64,000 nt of DNA from Halococcus salifodinae DSM 8989. GTDB lineage: Archaea > Halobacteriota > Halobacteria > Halobacteriales > Halococcaceae. Location: the NCBI RefSeq assembly GCF_000336935.1, contig NZ_AOME01000054.1:106770-170769 (forward strand), given 5' to 3'. Below the pieces are notes generated by a model that did not search any database, was not told the origin of the DNA, and worked only from the letters and a program-made list of their open reading frames with translations. Shown here piece by piece: positions 45,979 to 54,668 of this stretch (its first letter is position 1; each line of letters starts with the position of its first letter). The position numbers and the translations under genes were made by a program.

Positions 45979-46710
45979 ATGGCACGATCAGCCATCCAAC
46001 TGTACACGCTGCGCGCGCTCGACGAACCGCTCGACGAACTGCTCGCCCGAGTCCGTGACGCGGGGTTCGAGGGCGTGGAGTACGCCAACCGGATCGGCGA
46101 TGCGGACGCCGACGCCGTCCGGACCGCGCTCGACGAGACGGGCCTCGAATCGGTCGCGGCCCACGTCGGGATCGACGAGATCGAGGACGATCCGGAGGCC
46201 ACCATCGAATTCTACCGATCGCTCGGCTGTGACCACCTCGTGGTGCCGTGGCTCGATCCCGAATGCTTCGAGACCGAGAGTGACATCGAGGCAACCGCGG
46301 ATCGGCTGTTGAGGGTGGCCGAGACGGTCGACGACCACGACATGGCGCTGTCCTATCACAACCACGACCACGAGTTCGCCGCGGTGAACGGCCGGCCGGC
46401 GTTCGAGCACCTCGCGGAAGCCACCCGAGAACCGCTCGGCTTCGAACTCGACTGCGGGTGGACCGCGGCCGCGGGTGTGGACCCGACCGCCGTCCTCGAT
46501 CGGTGGGGTGACCGAGTGTCGCTCGTCCACATCTCCGACGCCGACGAGACGCGGTCGTCCGTGGAGGTCGGCGACGGCGTGCTCGACGTGGAAGCCTGTG
46601 CGGCAGCAGTTCGGGCGCACGACGTCGAGTGGGCGATCTACGAGCACGACGATCCCGACGATCAGATGGCGTCGGTCGCCCACGGTGCGGACGTGCTGGA
46701 ACGGTTCTGA
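45979..46710 (+). CDS. Sugar phosphate isomerase/epimerase (xylose isomerase-like TIM barrel)
   Basis: A 243-aa AP-endonuclease-2-type TIM barrel protein. Visible strands include IQLYTLRAL, GFEGVEYANRIG, ESVAAHVGID and CDHLVVPWLD. Metal ligands typical of the family lie in LSYHNHDHEFA, GFELDCGWTAAAG, VSLVHISDAD and WAIYEHDDPDDQ. Substrate unknown. It is the first of three sugar-related genes (isomerase, epimerase, Gfo/Idh/MocA) at 45.9-49.0 kb. Confidence 0.88.
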   Translation: MARSAIQLYTLRALDEPLDELLARVRDAGFEGVEYANRIGDADADAVRTALDETGLESVAAHVGIDEIEDDPEATIEFYRSLGCDHLVVPWLDPECFETESDIEATADRLLRVAETVDDHDMALSYHNHDHEFAAVNGRPAFEHLAEATREPLGFELDCGWTAAAGVDPTAVLDRWGDRVSLVHISDADETRSSVEVGDGVLDVEACAAAVRAHDVEWAIYEHDDPDDQMASVAHGADVLERF

Positions 46711-46769
46711 GGGTCTTGCGGTGGGCTCTCGGTCGAGTGACTGAGTAATCGAACGACTCGACGTGGCAC

Positions 46770-47786
46770 TTAAGAGCCGTCGAGCGCGTCGACGAACGAC
46801 GCCTCGGCGTCGCGCCACGCCGCAACCACCCGATCGTACTCGGGGTCGTTCTCGGCGTCGTCGATCCGGTCGTGCTCGTCGAGCCAATCGACGGTGCGAC
46901 GGACGCCTTCCTCCCAGCCGATGGTCTGCTCGAACCCGAGATCACGGCGGGCTTTCGACGTATCGAACACCGTGCTGAACCGGAAATGATCCTCGAGACC
47001 GCCGGTCCGGTCGGGAACGGCTGCGGTGAGCGCGTCAGTCGGAACGTGGACGAGATCGGGGGCGGGCGCGTCGAGCGCATCGGCCGCGCGGCGGTGGTAC
47101 TGGTTCCACGTCATCGGCCGTTCGCACGTCACGTGGTAGGCTTCGCCGATCGCCGCTCGGTTGTCGAGCGCCCCGACGAACGCGTTCGCGACGTCGTCGC
47201 GGTGACACGGCCCCCAGATCGACGTGCCGTCGCCGTGGACCACGATCGGTTTTCCCTCCCGAAGCCGGTCGATGTAGGCGGTGCCGTCGCCGAGCGTGTG
47301 GATCAGCGTTCCACCTTCACCGTAGGTGTGCCACGGCCGGAGCACCGTCACCGGAAATCCGCGGGCGCTGTGGGCTTCGAACAGCCGGTCCTCGCAGGCG
47401 GCCTTGTCGGCTCCGTACTCGCTGACCGCGGGACTGCGTGCCGCCGACTCGACGATCGGCATGTCCGCAACGGGTCGATGGTAGACGTCGATCGTGCTGC
47501 AGAAGACGTACTGCTCGATTTCGCCCTCGAACGCACGGATCGCGGATTCGACGTCCGCCGGCTCGAAGGCCACCATGTCGATCACGCAGTCGACGTCGAG
47601 ATCCGCCATCTGTTCTTCGAAGCGGTCGTAGTCGGTTCGGTCGCCGGTGACGTGCGCGACGCCTTGCGGGAGGTCGGCGTCGGTGCGGCCACGGTTGTAC
47701 ACCGTCACGTCGTGCCCGACGTCGACGAGCTGGCGCGTGATTCCCGTGCTGATCAACCCCGTGCCGCCGATGACAAGGATGTGCAC
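46770..47786 (-). CDS. NAD-dependent epimerase/dehydratase
   Basis: Extended SDR, 338 aa. The cofactor motif is ILVIGGTGLISTGITRQL at the N-terminus. VFCSTIDVYHRP and EYGADKAACEDRL hold the catalytic Ser/Thr and the Y-x3-K. VLRPWHTYGEGG and the WGPCHRDDVANAFV segment are typical of sugar epimerases. The start is a GTG at 47784-47786, giving MHILVIGG; longer starts upstream add a basic, non-conserved leader. It is divergent from the next Gfo/Idh/MocA gene. Confidence 0.88.
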   Translation of the reverse strand: MHILVIGGTGLISTGITRQLVDVGHDVTVYNRGRTDADLPQGVAHVTGDRTDYDRFEEQMADLDVDCVIDMVAFEPADVESAIRAFEGEIEQYVFCSTIDVYHRPVADMPIVESAARSPAVSEYGADKAACEDRLFEAHSARGFPVTVLRPWHTYGEGGTLIHTLGDGTAYIDRLREGKPIVVHGDGTSIWGPCHRDDVANAFVGALDNRAAIGEAYHVTCERPMTWNQYHRRAADALDAPAPDLVHVPTDALTAAVPDRTGGLEDHFRFSTVFDTSKARRDLGFEQTIGWEEGVRRTVDWLDEHDRIDDAENDPEYDRVVAAWRDAEASFVDALDGS

Positions 47787-47925
47787 GTATCGACCTCGAT
47801 CGTGGTCCGGATAAACGTCTCGGCGATCTCGGGATCGCATCCGTCGATGTCGATCGCCGGCCCACATCGCCTGCATCGATCGAACGAAAGCACTATGTCA
47901 CTAGTCCTCGCTGTCTGCAAACGAA

Positions 47926-49026
47926 ATGAATCAGTACACGGTCGCCATCGTCGGTACTGGCCCAGACCCGCGAAACCCCACTGTCGAAGGGTTCGCGATG
48001 GGGTATCGACACGCCGAGGCGTATCGGAACAACGAGAACTGCCGGCTCGTCGCCTGCGCCGACCTCGTTCCCGAGAACGCTCGGGCGTTCGCCGATGAGT
48101 TCGGTGTCGACGAGGACGGTATCTACGCGGACTACGAGGACATGCTCGCCGCGGTCGAACCCGACGTCGTCAGCGTCGCCGTGCCACCCGCGATCCACGA
48201 GCAGGTCGTCGTGGACTGTGCGCAGAGCGGTGTCGTCGACGCCGTCCACTGTGAGAAACCGATGGCACTGACGTGGCCGAGCGCCGAGCGGATGGTCCAG
48301 GCCTGCTGGCGGCGCGACGTCCAGCTCACGTTCAACCGCCAGCGTCGGTTCGGCCGACCGTTCACCGAGGCCGACCGGCTGCTCGACGCTGGTGAGATCG
48401 GCGCACTCCGGCGGATCGAGATCGGGTGGGGCGACTTCTTCGACACCGGCGCACACACCGTCGATCTCGCGGGGATGTTCAACGACGACCGACCGGCCGA
48501 GTGGGTCATCGCCCAGCTCGACTACCGCGAGGAGGACGTCCGGTTCGGCGCACACCAGGAAAACCAGATGTTCGCCCAGTGGCGCTACGACAACGGCATC
48601 CACGGGGTGCTCTCGACCGGCCCTGGCGCGTCGCTGACCGACGCCGCGATCGTGCTTCGAGGGACCGACGGGACGCTCCGGATCGACGTCGACGACGGTC
48701 CAATGCTCGAACTCAAACAGGATGGCCGGCGGGAGGCGATCGACGTCGGCGGCGAGACGATGCACGGTACGGCCGACGACGGCGATCGGTTCGGCTCGCG
48801 GTTCCACGACCGTTCGATCGGCGACGCGATCGACGCGCTCCGGAGCGACGAGGAGTCACAGCTCGCCGGCCGGATCGGCCTCAACACTGCCGAAATCCTC
48901 TTCGGCGGCTACGAGTCGGTCCGCCAACGAGGACGGGTCGACCTCCCACTCGATGTCGACGACAGTCCGCTCGAAGCGATGGTGGAATCGGGTGCACTCT
49001 CGCCGACGCTCGACGACGCGGAATAG
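47926..49026 (+). CDS. Gfo/Idh/MocA family oxidoreductase
   Basis: A 366-aa putative sugar dehydrogenase. It has an N-terminal Rossmann domain (YTVAIVGTGPDPRNP ... GYRHAEAYRNNENCRLVACADL) and the VHCEKPMALTWPSAERM EKP motif; the later DFFDTGAHTVDLAGMFN segment holds the D..H pair. Compared with the one at 39555 it has an insert in the glycine loop. Substrate unknown, likely a sugar or cyclitol handled with the neighbouring isomerase and epimerase. Confidence 0.88.
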   Translation: MNQYTVAIVGTGPDPRNPTVEGFAMGYRHAEAYRNNENCRLVACADLVPENARAFADEFGVDEDGIYADYEDMLAAVEPDVVSVAVPPAIHEQVVVDCAQSGVVDAVHCEKPMALTWPSAERMVQACWRRDVQLTFNRQRRFGRPFTEADRLLDAGEIGALRRIEIGWGDFFDTGAHTVDLAGMFNDDRPAEWVIAQLDYREEDVRFGAHQENQMFAQWRYDNGIHGVLSTGPGASLTDAAIVLRGTDGTLRIDVDDGPMLELKQDGRREAIDVGGETMHGTADDGDRFGSRFHDRSIGDAIDALRSDEESQLAGRIGLNTAEILFGGYESVRQRGRVDLPLDVDDSPLEAMVESGALSPTLDDAE

Positions 49027-49122
49027 GACCGTCGCGGCACGGGCTATCCACCAGCCGTCGAATCGTCGTATCGACGCCACCGACCGTTACGCATATGTCT
49101 CTCGCCGCCGCCGTTCGTGGCA

Positions 49123-50037
49123 ATGACACACGCAACCGCGGACGACGTTCGAGAGCTCGATCCCGACGAAATCACGCCAGCCGACATCGACATCGAACGC
49201 GTTCGAGCTGGACTCACCGACGAGGAGAACCTCGTTCGGACCCACGCCGCCAAAATCGCTGGCGCGCTCGCGGACCAGGATCCCGACGTGGTGGTTCCCG
49301 TGGTGCCGACGCTTCTCGATCGGCTCGCGGAGGATCACTCGGTCGTCCTGAAAGAGAGCCTCACGGCGCTCGCTCTCGTCGCCGACGAACGGCCCGCCGA
49401 ACTCACCGACGGAGTGCCAGCCCTCGTCGATCTACTCGATCACGACCTCCCGCTAGTGCGGACGTTCGCCGCACGCGTCGTCCGTCCGCTCGCGGCCGAG
49501 CACCCCGAGTGGTTCGCGACCGAACTCGACGACCTCCTCGCGACGCTCGACAGCGAGATCACGAATCTCGTCGAGGGGCTCGAAGAGCCACCGATGGGCG
49601 GCCTCTCGACGTTCGAGCAGTACCGTGCCATCGGCGAGGAGGGACGGAAGCGACAGCTCGCTGCGCGGGCGGTCGCGGCGAACGTCGTCGTGGCGGTCGC
49701 CGAGGCCGACAGCGGTGCGCTGGTCGAACACGTCCCGGCGGTCGTCGATCTCCTCGACAGCGACGATACCCTCTTGGTCACGACGAGCGCCGACGTGATC
49801 GCGAGCGTCGCCGAGGACTATCCCGAGGCTGTGAGTGACGCGACCGACCCACTGTGTGCGTGTCTCGACACCCACGACGGTGCCGTGAGAGCGAACGCCG
49901 TCACCGCACTCGGATACATCGGCGACGATAGCGCAGTCGGTCCGCTCCGGGAGGTCGCGAACGACGCCGAAGCCGACGAGGATCTCCGTGCGCTCGCCGC
50001 CGAAACCGCCGACTGGCTCGCTCGCGACGCCGCTTGA
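49123..50037 (+). CDS. HEAT-repeat protein
   Basis: A 304-aa all-helical protein built from about seven HEAT-like repeats (for example VRTHAAKIAGALADQDPDVV, VRTFAARVVRPLAAEHPEWF, LLVTTSADVIASVAEDYPEAV, VRANAVTALGYIGDDSAVG). Such repeats mediate protein-protein binding. No catalytic motif is visible. It is very acidic and without signal or membrane segments, so cytoplasmic. The ATG at 49123 is preferred to a GTG two codons upstream. Confidence 0.85.
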   Translation: MTHATADDVRELDPDEITPADIDIERVRAGLTDEENLVRTHAAKIAGALADQDPDVVVPVVPTLLDRLAEDHSVVLKESLTALALVADERPAELTDGVPALVDLLDHDLPLVRTFAARVVRPLAAEHPEWFATELDDLLATLDSEITNLVEGLEEPPMGGLSTFEQYRAIGEEGRKRQLAARAVAANVVVAVAEADSGALVEHVPAVVDLLDSDDTLLVTTSADVIASVAEDYPEAVSDATDPLCACLDTHDGAVRANAVTALGYIGDDSAVGPLREVANDAEADEDLRALAAETADWLARDAA

Positions 50038-50039
50038 GA

Positions 50040-50273
50040 TCAGGGCTCGCGCTGGCGACGCGCGGCGTACCAGTACGTCCCGATCGCGGTCACCCCCAAT
50101 CCCACGATCAGGATGAGATTGACGTACGCGATCGCTCGCGACTCGGTGCCGGGCTGCCCGAACGCAAACGTGATCGCACTCAGCAGCATCATCAACACCA
50201 AAAACGCCCAGAGCAATCGGAAGTACTCCCGTGATTCGTAAACCAGCGTCCAGAACTCGTCACGCCACGACAT
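50040..50273 (-). CDS. Small two-helix membrane protein
   Basis: A 77-aa protein starting MSWRDEFWTLVYESREYFRL. Two hydrophobic segments, about residues 21-37 (LLWAFLVLMMLLSAITFAF) and 50-66 (YVNLILIVGLGVTAIGTYW), are followed by a short basic tail. I do not recognise a family. It is convergent with the HEAT-repeat gene, ending 3 bp from its stop. The acidic N-terminus and clean ATG make it a plausible real gene. Confidence 0.75.
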   Translation of the reverse strand: MSWRDEFWTLVYESREYFRLLWAFLVLMMLLSAITFAFGQPGTESRAIAYVNLILIVGLGVTAIGTYWYAARRQREP

Positions 50274-50343
50274 GTTCGCCGTATCGACGCGCCGTCGCAA
50301 AGAAGCTTCGCCCGCAGGTCGACTGAGAACGACTCGAAGAAGA

Positions 50344-51417
50344 TCAGTCGGTGAGTTCCGGACTATCCCAGTATTCGTGATCCTCGTCCTCGCGGAAGCA
50401 CGCTACTCGCTGGCCGTCGTGCTGGTAGTCCGGCGGCGATGCCTGCCAACAGGCCTCGCGGGCCTCCGGACACCGGGTGTGGAACCGACAGCCCGACGGC
50501 GGGTTCACCGGATCCGGGATGTCGATCTTCCGCATCGGCGGCTCGCCCGCCTCTCGGAGCGAGAGATCCGGCGTCGCCCACCGTAACACGTTGGTGTATG
50601 GGTGGTGTGGGTCGTTCACCATGTCCTCGGCGGGACCGATCTCGGCGAGCTCGCCGAGGTACATCACACCGATCTTGCCGTCGCCGTGTTGGGTGAAGTA
50701 CCGTGCGTTCGAGAGGTCGTGGCTGATGAACACGTAGGAGGTGTCGAACTCCTCTTGGAGATCGAGCATGAGATCCATCATCTCCACCCGCAGCGAGACG
50801 TCGAGTGCACTGATCGCCTCGTCGGCGAGGATCACGTCGGGGTTCATGAGGAGTGCGCGACACAGCGCGACGCGCTGTTTCTCCCCGCCCGAGAGCTCGT
50901 GGGGGTACCGATCGGCGAAATCGGAGGCCGGTGTCATCCCGACGTGTTCGAGGAGCCCGTAGATGCGCTCGCGGCGCTCCCCGCGGCTGAGGTCCGCACC
51001 CGTCAGCCGGAGCGGCTCCGAGAGGATCGAGACCAGGCGACGGTTCGGATTGAGCGAACTCCCGGGATCCTGGTGGATGATCTGGAGTGACTGGCGGATC
51101 TCGTCCCACGTGATGTCGGCGTCGCTGTTGCCGTCTCGAACGTCCCAGATGTCGTGACCACGATATTTCACGCTACCGCCGGTCGGGCGCTGGAGCCCGA
51201 TCGAGGTCTTGCCGAGCGTGGTCTTCCCACAGCCCGACTCGCCGACCAGCGAGAGCACGTCGCGCTCTTCGAGATCGAAGCTCACGCCGTCGACAGCCCG
51301 CACGGTTTCCGTCTCGTCACCGAAATCGAGCAGACCGGGTCGGTTCTCGAAGTGGACCTCCACGTCGGACAGCGAGAGCACTGGCTCCGAGCCCGCAGTG
51401 TCGTCGTTACTGCTCAT
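50344..51417 (-). CDS. Dpp/Opp-type ABC transporter ATP-binding protein (DppF-like)
   Basis: Second ATPase of a peptide/oligosaccharide importer, 357 aa. Walker A GESGCGKTT, signature LSGGEKQRVAL, Walker B DVILADEAISALDVS (Ala in place of the usual Pro after the Glu). The C-terminal oligopeptide/dipeptide domain is NPPSGCRFHTRCPEAREAC, with cysteines that may bind an Fe-S cluster. It overlaps the upstream ATPase gene by 11 bp and is the last gene of the operon. Confidence 0.93.
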   Translation of the reverse strand: MSSNDDTAGSEPVLSLSDVEVHFENRPGLLDFGDETETVRAVDGVSFDLEERDVLSLVGESGCGKTTLGKTSIGLQRPTGGSVKYRGHDIWDVRDGNSDADITWDEIRQSLQIIHQDPGSSLNPNRRLVSILSEPLRLTGADLSRGERRERIYGLLEHVGMTPASDFADRYPHELSGGEKQRVALCRALLMNPDVILADEAISALDVSLRVEMMDLMLDLQEEFDTSYVFISHDLSNARYFTQHGDGKIGVMYLGELAEIGPAEDMVNDPHHPYTNVLRWATPDLSLREAGEPPMRKIDIPDPVNPPSGCRFHTRCPEAREACWQASPPDYQHDGQRVACFREDEDHEYWDSPELTD

Positions 51418-52495
51418 CGGCAGCACCCCCTCCAGTCGCCGCGGTGTCTCCGAGCGAGTCGGCGTAGTTCAGCGGGATCTCCTCAATCGCCTCCTCCCAG
51501 TGGAAACACGCCGCGCCGTGTCCTTCTGTAACCTCGTGGTATCCAGGGACCTCCTCGCGACACTGCTCGGTCGCGAGCGGACACCGCGGATGGTACGCAC
51601 AGCCGCTCGGGAGGTTGATCGGGGCCGGACTCTTCCCGTCGATCGGTCGCATCTCTTCGAGTGGTGCGTCGAGGTTCGGCGTCGAGTTCAAGAGTGCACG
51701 CGTGTAGGGATGACCAGCGTCCGTGATCATCTCGCGCGTATCGGCGATCTCGACCAGCTTGAACGCGTACATCACCGCGAGCCGGTCGGCGAGCGCCGCG
51801 ACCAGCGGCAGGTCGTGGGTGATGAACACCATCGTGAGATCGTACTTCTCGCGCAGATCTCCCAGCAGTTGCAGGATCGAGCGCTGCATCAGGAGATCGA
51901 GCGCGGCGGTCGGCTCGTCCATCACCAGCAGGTCGGGATCGAGCACGAGCGAGAGCGCGATCAGCGCGCGCTGAGTCATCCCACCCGAGAGTTCGTGAGG
52001 GTACGAGTCGAGCACGCGATCGGGATCGAGGTAGAGATCCGAGAGGAGCTCGCGCGCTCGCTCCATCCCCGCTCCCTTCTCGGCGTCGTGGGCGTCGAGC
52101 GTCTCTACGAAGTGGCCACGGATCTTCATCGTGGGGTTGAACGAGCTCATCGCGCCCTGGAACACCATCGAGATCTCCTCCCACCGCATCGAGCGGAGCT
52201 CCGACTGGGAGAGTTCGAGGACGTCGGTTTCGGTCCCGTCGCTCGATCGGTGGACGATCTCGCCCGAGAGGAGTCCGGGGTTCGGCACCGCATCGAGCAT
52301 CGCCGACGCGAGCATCGACTTCCCCGAACCGCTCTCGCCGACGATACCGAGGACCTCGCCCCGTTCGATCTCGAGCGAGACACCGTCGAGCACGTACGAT
52401 TCACCGTCGTCGTAAGTCACCGACGCGTCGTTCATCCGGATGATCGGATCGGACGCACCGATGGCATCGTGTTGTTGGGTTCGTTCCATCGACAT
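51407..52495 (-). CDS. Dpp/Opp-type ABC transporter ATP-binding protein (DppD-like)
   Basis: First ATPase of the importer, 362 aa. Walker A GESGSGKSM, signature LSGGMTQRALIAL, Walker B LLVMDEPTAALD and switch FITHDLPLV. The C-terminal domain has LPSGCAYHPRCPLATEQC. The ATG shares one base with the stop of the permease gene upstream (TGATG), so the genes are translationally coupled. Confidence 0.93.
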   Translation of the reverse strand: MSMERTQQHDAIGASDPIIRMNDASVTYDDGESYVLDGVSLEIERGEVLGIVGESGSGKSMLASAMLDAVPNPGLLSGEIVHRSSDGTETDVLELSQSELRSMRWEEISMVFQGAMSSFNPTMKIRGHFVETLDAHDAEKGAGMERARELLSDLYLDPDRVLDSYPHELSGGMTQRALIALSLVLDPDLLVMDEPTAALDLLMQRSILQLLGDLREKYDLTMVFITHDLPLVAALADRLAVMYAFKLVEIADTREMITDAGHPYTRALLNSTPNLDAPLEEMRPIDGKSPAPINLPSGCAYHPRCPLATEQCREEVPGYHEVTEGHGAACFHWEEAIEEIPLNYADSLGDTAATGGGAADEQ

Positions 52496-53532
52496 CAGGT
52501 CATCACCTCGTTGCTTGCGGTCGTTTCGTCCTCGTTACTCGTGGTTGATTCGGACCCGCCCGCAAGCCGCGTCCGGACTCGGGGGTTGAACACCCGGTCG
52601 AGCCCCTGGGACAGCAGGATGAGCGCCAGCGCGATCCCCATGATCGCGAGCATCGGGACGATCAGCTGGTAGAGCGCGCCGGTGCCGACGAGCGCTCCAG
52701 CCTGCTTGTAGGCGTTGTTGAGCTGGAGTCCCCAGTTCGCCACCGAGGTCGGGAGGATCCCGAGGTAGTACAGCCCGACCGAAGTGAACACGACATAGCG
52801 GGCGGCGTTCGCGAAGTTCACCAACACGTACGGCATCAGGTTCGGGATGATGTCCTTGAACAGGATCCGCGGCGTGCTCGCACCCATCGTCCGCGAGGCT
52901 TCGACGTAGGAGTTCTCCCGGAGCGTGAGCACCTGCGACCGAATTGCCCGTGCGAGCCCTGCCCAGTAGTTGATCGTGATCAGAATGCCGATAACTGCAG
53001 GATTTGTCGGACTGAACACCACCGCGAGCACCATCACCAGCGGAAGACCGGGGATCGACATCATCACGTCCGAAAACGAGGTCAGTCCTCGATCGACGAT
53101 GCCGCCCTTGTAGCCGGCGACGGTCCCGATCAGGACGGCAACGCCGGTGGCGAACACCCCGCCGGTGGCGATCATGATCAGCATGGAGGGTGTGGCGTGG
53201 ATCACCATCGCGAGGATGTCCTCACCCGATGCAGTCGATCCGAGCGGTGCGCTCCACACCTCGAACGGGCGGAGGCCTCGGGTGGCCTGGTTCGACGTCG
53301 GCACTCGGTAGAACCACGCGCCAACGGTCGCCATCAGGACGTACACCATGAGAATGGCCCCGCCGATCTTGGTTCGCCGGTCGTTCCACGCGACGAGACC
53401 TGGCTTGTAGATGAACTCCTCGTAGAAGTCACGAAGGCGTTCGCCCCACGTGACCTCGACGTCCGAGCTGGTCGTCTCGAAGGAGAACTCGCCGCTGACG
53501 GATTCGGATTCAGTAGGTTTCACTGGACTCAC
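52495..53532 (-). CDS. Dpp/Opp-type ABC transporter permease (DppC-like)
   Basis: Integral membrane subunit of 345 aa. A long cytoplasmic N-terminus precedes the first helix (GGAILMVYVLMATVGAWFY); several helices follow, and the EAA loop reads YVEASRTMGASTPRILFKDIIPN. The start is GTG at 53530-53532, inside the end of the DppB-like gene (23-bp overlap). Together with DppB it forms the channel. Confidence 0.92.
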   Translation of the reverse strand: MSPVKPTESESVSGEFSFETTSSDVEVTWGERLRDFYEEFIYKPGLVAWNDRRTKIGGAILMVYVLMATVGAWFYRVPTSNQATRGLRPFEVWSAPLGSTASGEDILAMVIHATPSMLIMIATGGVFATGVAVLIGTVAGYKGGIVDRGLTSFSDVMMSIPGLPLVMVLAVVFSPTNPAVIGILITINYWAGLARAIRSQVLTLRENSYVEASRTMGASTPRILFKDIIPNLMPYVLVNFANAARYVVFTSVGLYYLGILPTSVANWGLQLNNAYKQAGALVGTGALYQLIVPMLAIMGIALALILLSQGLDRVFNPRVRTRLAGGSESTTSNEDETTASNEVMT

Positions 53533-54511
53533 CCGATTTGATCCGCGGATCGATCTTGCCGTACGTGAGATCGGCGATGTACACCGAGAGCACCAGCGCG
53601 ATCGTGATGACGAGGAAGATCCCCATCATCAGCGGGTAGTCCCGGTTTTCGAGCGCCTGGAACAGGTAGTAACCGATGCCGGGGTAGGTGAACACCTCTT
53701 CGAGAATCGGCGAGCCACCGAAGTAAAACCCGATCAGCGTGAGGAACCCGGTGTACATCGGGAGGATGGCGTTTCGCGCGACGTATCGCGTCGAAATACG
53801 TCGGTCGGAGAGACCACGCAGCCGGGCGACCCGGACGTAGTCCTCACCGAGCACCGAGATGGAGTTACCCCGCATCGCGAGCGCCTGGAGCCCCGCGCCA
53901 GTGATGACCAGCGAGGCGATCGGCAGGGCGGCGTGGCGGAGTGCGTCAACGATGAACTTGACGGAAAGACCAGCCTCGACCCCGGGACTCGTCCGATATC
54001 GGGCCGGCAGGATCTGGAACTTGTACGAGAAGAGCACGACGAGGCCGATCGCAAGCACGTAGAACGGCATCGACCCGAGGAGGATCGAGACGCTGCTCGA
54101 TGCCACGTCGAACGTGGAACCTTCTCGGTAGGCCATGACCGCCCCCCAGACGATGGCGATGGCGAAGATGAGGACCACCGACGTGATCATGATGAACATC
54201 GTCCACGGAAGCGCGTCGCCGATGATAGAGGCGACCGAATTGGGGTTCGTGATCGACTGGCCGAGATCGCCCTGCAAGAGCGACGTGACGTAATCGAAGT
54301 ACTGGACGTACAACGGCTGATCCGGTTGGACGTTCTGGTAGTTCTCGATGAGGGCGTTGATTCGCGAGGCCGAGTAGCCCTGTCGGCTCAACTCCGCGCG
54401 GAGTTGTACCAGCGGCCCACCGGGGAGCAGCCGGATCATGCCGAAAGTGAGCGTGATGACGAGCCATACTGTCAACAGTGCACGTATCGTCCGTTCGACG
54501 TAGTAGTTCAT
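53510..54511 (-). CDS. Dpp/Opp-type ABC transporter permease (DppB-like)
   Basis: Integral membrane subunit of 333 aa beginning MNYYVERTIRALLTVWLVITL. Family features include the N-terminal helix followed by RLLPGGPLVQLRAEL and the EAA loop YVRVARLRGLSDRRISTRYVARNAILP. The last periplasm-facing segment is YPGIGYYLFQALENRDYPLMM. It overlaps the DppC-like gene by 23 bp. Confidence 0.93.
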   Translation of the reverse strand: MNYYVERTIRALLTVWLVITLTFGMIRLLPGGPLVQLRAELSRQGYSASRINALIENYQNVQPDQPLYVQYFDYVTSLLQGDLGQSITNPNSVASIIGDALPWTMFIMITSVVLIFAIAIVWGAVMAYREGSTFDVASSSVSILLGSMPFYVLAIGLVVLFSYKFQILPARYRTSPGVEAGLSVKFIVDALRHAALPIASLVITGAGLQALAMRGNSISVLGEDYVRVARLRGLSDRRISTRYVARNAILPMYTGFLTLIGFYFGGSPILEEVFTYPGIGYYLFQALENRDYPLMMGIFLVITIALVLSVYIADLTYGKIDPRIKSGESSETY

Positions 54512-54668
54512 GGATTAAGTCGTGTGTGGTGGTTTCGTGTCCTCGATCGTCGACACCCGTTCGGGTGCCGAACTCGGCGTACGGTCTAGTATAGGTCTTT
54601 CCATGACCATGTGTAACGCGATACAGCTAATCCGCAATATGAATTGTGGTCGGTCGCTGGTAGCCGGC

